From positions 1-6,498 of the forward strand of contig JABUSX010000136.1 of assembly GCA_021442545.1 (NCBI GenBank): a stretch of 6,498 nucleotides of DNA, written 5' to 3'. How positions within the stretch are numbered: position 1 is the stretch's first letter; the number at the start of each line of letters is the position of its first letter. This DNA is from Eubacterium sp. (GTDB lineage Bacteria > Bacillota > Clostridia > Lachnospirales > Lachnospiraceae). Under the pieces are notes generated by a model. That model had not been told where the DNA came from. It worked only from the letters and a program-made list of their open reading frames with translations, and made no database searches. Below, piece after piece: positions 5,378-6,498 of this stretch. Both the position numbers and the translations under genes were made by a program.

Positions 5378-6319
5378 TTAAATATTCTTATTGTATTTCT
5401 TGACCATATTCACCGTCTGAAGCCTGAACTCAAATTCCTGCCTTTCTTTCTCCGCGAGCGTCGAAAGCATCCCGCCCGCAAACAGCGACAGCAGCGCCGC
5501 CATGGCCATGAATCCGCTCACGATCAGAGTCGGAAAACGAGGCACCAGCCCCGTCTGAAAATATGTCACCAGGATCGGAATATCCATGATGCAGATGATC
5601 ACGATCAGGATCGCAGCCAGAAGTCCGAAGAATCCCATCGGCTTATAATTCCGGTACAGGCGTGCAATTGTAAACATGACCTTTGCGCCGTCCGAATACG
5701 TATTGAGCTTCGATTCGCTCCCCTCCGGCCGGTCGCGGTATTCAATAACCACATTTTCAACCTGCATGTTCTTGTCCACGGAATGGATCGTCATCTCCGT
5801 TTCGATCTCAAAACCATGGGAAAGAACCGGAAACGTCTTTACAAACTGATAACTGAATGCGCGGTAGCCCGTCATGATATCCCGTATATCAGAGTGAAAC
5901 AGGCGGTTGATCGTATTCCGCACAAGATCATTTCCGAAATTATGGAAGGGCCGTTTGTTCTGTTCGTAATAGGTCGACGAGAGCCGGTCTCCCACGACCA
6001 TATCCGCACCGTGTTCCAACACACAATCCACCATCTGCCTGCCGAATTCTGCCGGATAGGTGTCGTCCCCGTCGACCATAATATAGGCCTCCGCATCGAT
6101 ATCCCGGAACATCCTGCGGATCACATTTCCTTTTCCCTGATGGAATTCTCTCCGTACGACCGCTCCCGCTGCCTCAGCAAGTGCGGCTGTATTGTCCGTG
6201 GAATTGTTGTCATAAACATAGATGACCGCCTCCGGAAGGGCAGCCTTCCAGTCCGCGATCACCTTTTCAATCGTTTTGCTTTCGTTGTAGCAAGGAATTA
6301 AAACCGCTGTTTTATCCAT
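5378..6319 (-). CDS. DPM1/DPG-synthase-like polyprenyl-phosphate glycosyltransferase (GT2) with two membrane helices, 313 aa
   Basis: Predicted membrane-associated GT2 that transfers a sugar from a nucleotide donor to a polyprenyl phosphate on the cytoplasmic face, supplying lipid-linked sugar for envelope glycosylation. Visible motifs: IPCYNE (8-13), YDNNSTDNT (36-44), GKG (62-64), the metal-binding VDGDDTYP (82-89), VVGDRL (108-113), MTGYRAF (149-155), HGFEIETEM (168-176) and SKLNTYSDG (203-211). Two hydrophobic helices follow at about 230-252 and 263-283, then a basic tail. Start: ATG at 6319, preceded by AGGAG but only 3 bases away; an in-frame TTG at 6343 would add 8 residues and has no clear ribosome binding site. 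A TATAAT at 6390-6395 (minus) is a possible -10 with a poor -35. No terminator separates it from the peptide gene downstream. The sugar is unknown. Confidence 0.92.
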   Translation of the reverse strand: MDKTAVLIPCYNESKTIEKVIADWKAALPEAVIYVYDNNSTDNTAALAEAAGAVVRREFHQGKGNVIRRMFRDIDAEAYIMVDGDDTYPAEFGRQMVDCVLEHGADMVVGDRLSSTYYEQNKRPFHNFGNDLVRNTINRLFHSDIRDIMTGYRAFSYQFVKTFPVLSHGFEIETEMTIHSVDKNMQVENVVIEYRDRPEGSESKLNTYSDGAKVMFTIARLYRNYKPMGFFGLLAAILIVIICIMDIPILVTYFQTGLVPRFPTLIVSGFMAMAALLSLFAGGMLSTLAEKERQEFEFRLQTVNMVKKYNKNI

Positions 6320-6389
6320 ACACTCCTGTTTCCGTTTATTCAAACACTTTTACAGCTGCTTTTCAGATATTCGTTTGTGTTCCAGAAAC

Positions 6390-6395
6390 ATTATA
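6390..6395 (-). promoter_or_regulatory. Possible -10 box for the DPM1-like glycosyltransferase gene
   Basis: A perfect TATAAT on the minus strand would start transcription near 6383 and give a leader of about 64 bases. The -35 at the right distance (CGTCAA or GCGTCA) is poor, so this is tentative. Confidence 0.4.
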
Positions 6396-6424
6396 TGCTC
6401 ACTCACTTATGATTGACGCACAAC

Positions 6425-6454
6425 AATACGTTTCAGCTGCGAACCGTATTTTTT
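6425..6454 (+). terminator. Hairpin plus T tract in the leader of the gene starting at 6480
   Basis: AATACG (6425-6430) pairs with CGTATT (6445-6450), extended by TTC/GAA across one mismatch around an AGCTGC loop, followed by T's to 6454. No plus-strand protein gene ends upstream of it, so it could be a leader attenuator for the gene at 6480. A weak promoter lies just before it (TATGAT at 6408-6413 with GAAACA 17 bases upstream). The stem is short and AT-containing. Confidence 0.35.
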
Positions 6455-6479
6455 CCACATTTTTTTCAGGAGGAACGAT

Positions 6480-6498
6480 ATGAACATGATCAGGAAAG
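6480..6498 (+). CDS. Start of an unidentified gene (3' end outside window)
   Basis: ATG at 6480-6482 follows a perfect AGGAGG (6468-6473) with a 6-base spacer. Only MNMIRK is visible, a basic start that could open a signal peptide or anything else; no function can be assigned. It is divergent from the DPM1-like glycosyltransferase gene, with a 160-base region between the two start codons. Confidence 0.75.

Noticed and set aside
5249..6301. A 350-codon open frame on the plus strand opposite the DPM1-like glycosyltransferase
   Set aside because: It is a His/Arg-rich antisense shadow of a gene with complete family motifs, and lacks a ribosome binding site.

Overview
The window looks like ordinary chromosome from a Gram-positive, low-to-mid GC Firmicute, most likely a Clostridia-type gut anaerobe of the Lachnospiraceae kind (inferred). 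Supporting signs are AGGAGG-type ribosome binding sites, sigma-A-like promoters, hairpin-plus-T terminators, a GlnRS gene, a secreted protein built from InlB/Flg_new repeats, and a very small 'holin-like' hydrophobic peptide. There is no tRNA, rRNA, CRISPR array, transposase or phage structural gene.

Layout. Positions 1-975 (+) hold the 3' part of glnS, which converges on a family 2 glycosyltransferase at 1029-2126 (-). The two share a perfect bidirectional hairpin at 993-1030. A GtrA-family membrane protein follows at 2287-2757 (+), with a textbook extended -10 promoter and its own terminator. Next is a 624-residue surface protein at 2983-4857 (-): signal peptide, four InlB-type repeats, two helical repeats each with a conserved cysteine pair, an X2-like domain, a transmembrane anchor and a charged tail. 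At 5378-6319 (-) is a DPM1/DPG-synthase-like glycosyltransferase with two C-terminal membrane helices. The right edge carries the first codons of another + strand gene, from 6480.

The most interesting locus lies in the apparent gap 4858-5377. It has the layout of a type I toxin-antitoxin system. A 27-residue hydrophobic peptide (5173-5256, -) has a strong Shine-Dalgarno and a TTGACA-17-TATGAT promoter. Facing it is a roughly 85-nt + strand RNA (about 5101-5185) with its own extended -10 promoter and an intrinsic terminator that overlaps the last codons and stop of the peptide gene. The predicted 5' ends of the two convergent RNAs are near-copies of each other, forming an imperfect inverted repeat around the peptide gene. 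If the toxin transcript reaches the far repeat, its leader could pair with its own 3' tail. The Shine-Dalgarno can also be closed in a local hairpin that has a competing alternative fold.

Functional links. GtrA proteins and DPM1-like polyprenyl-phosphate glycosyltransferases often work together, one making the lipid-linked sugar and the other helping it cross the membrane. Together with the second glycosyltransferase and the surface protein, this suggests a cell-envelope theme, but the genes are separately promoted and on both strands, so this is not one operon.
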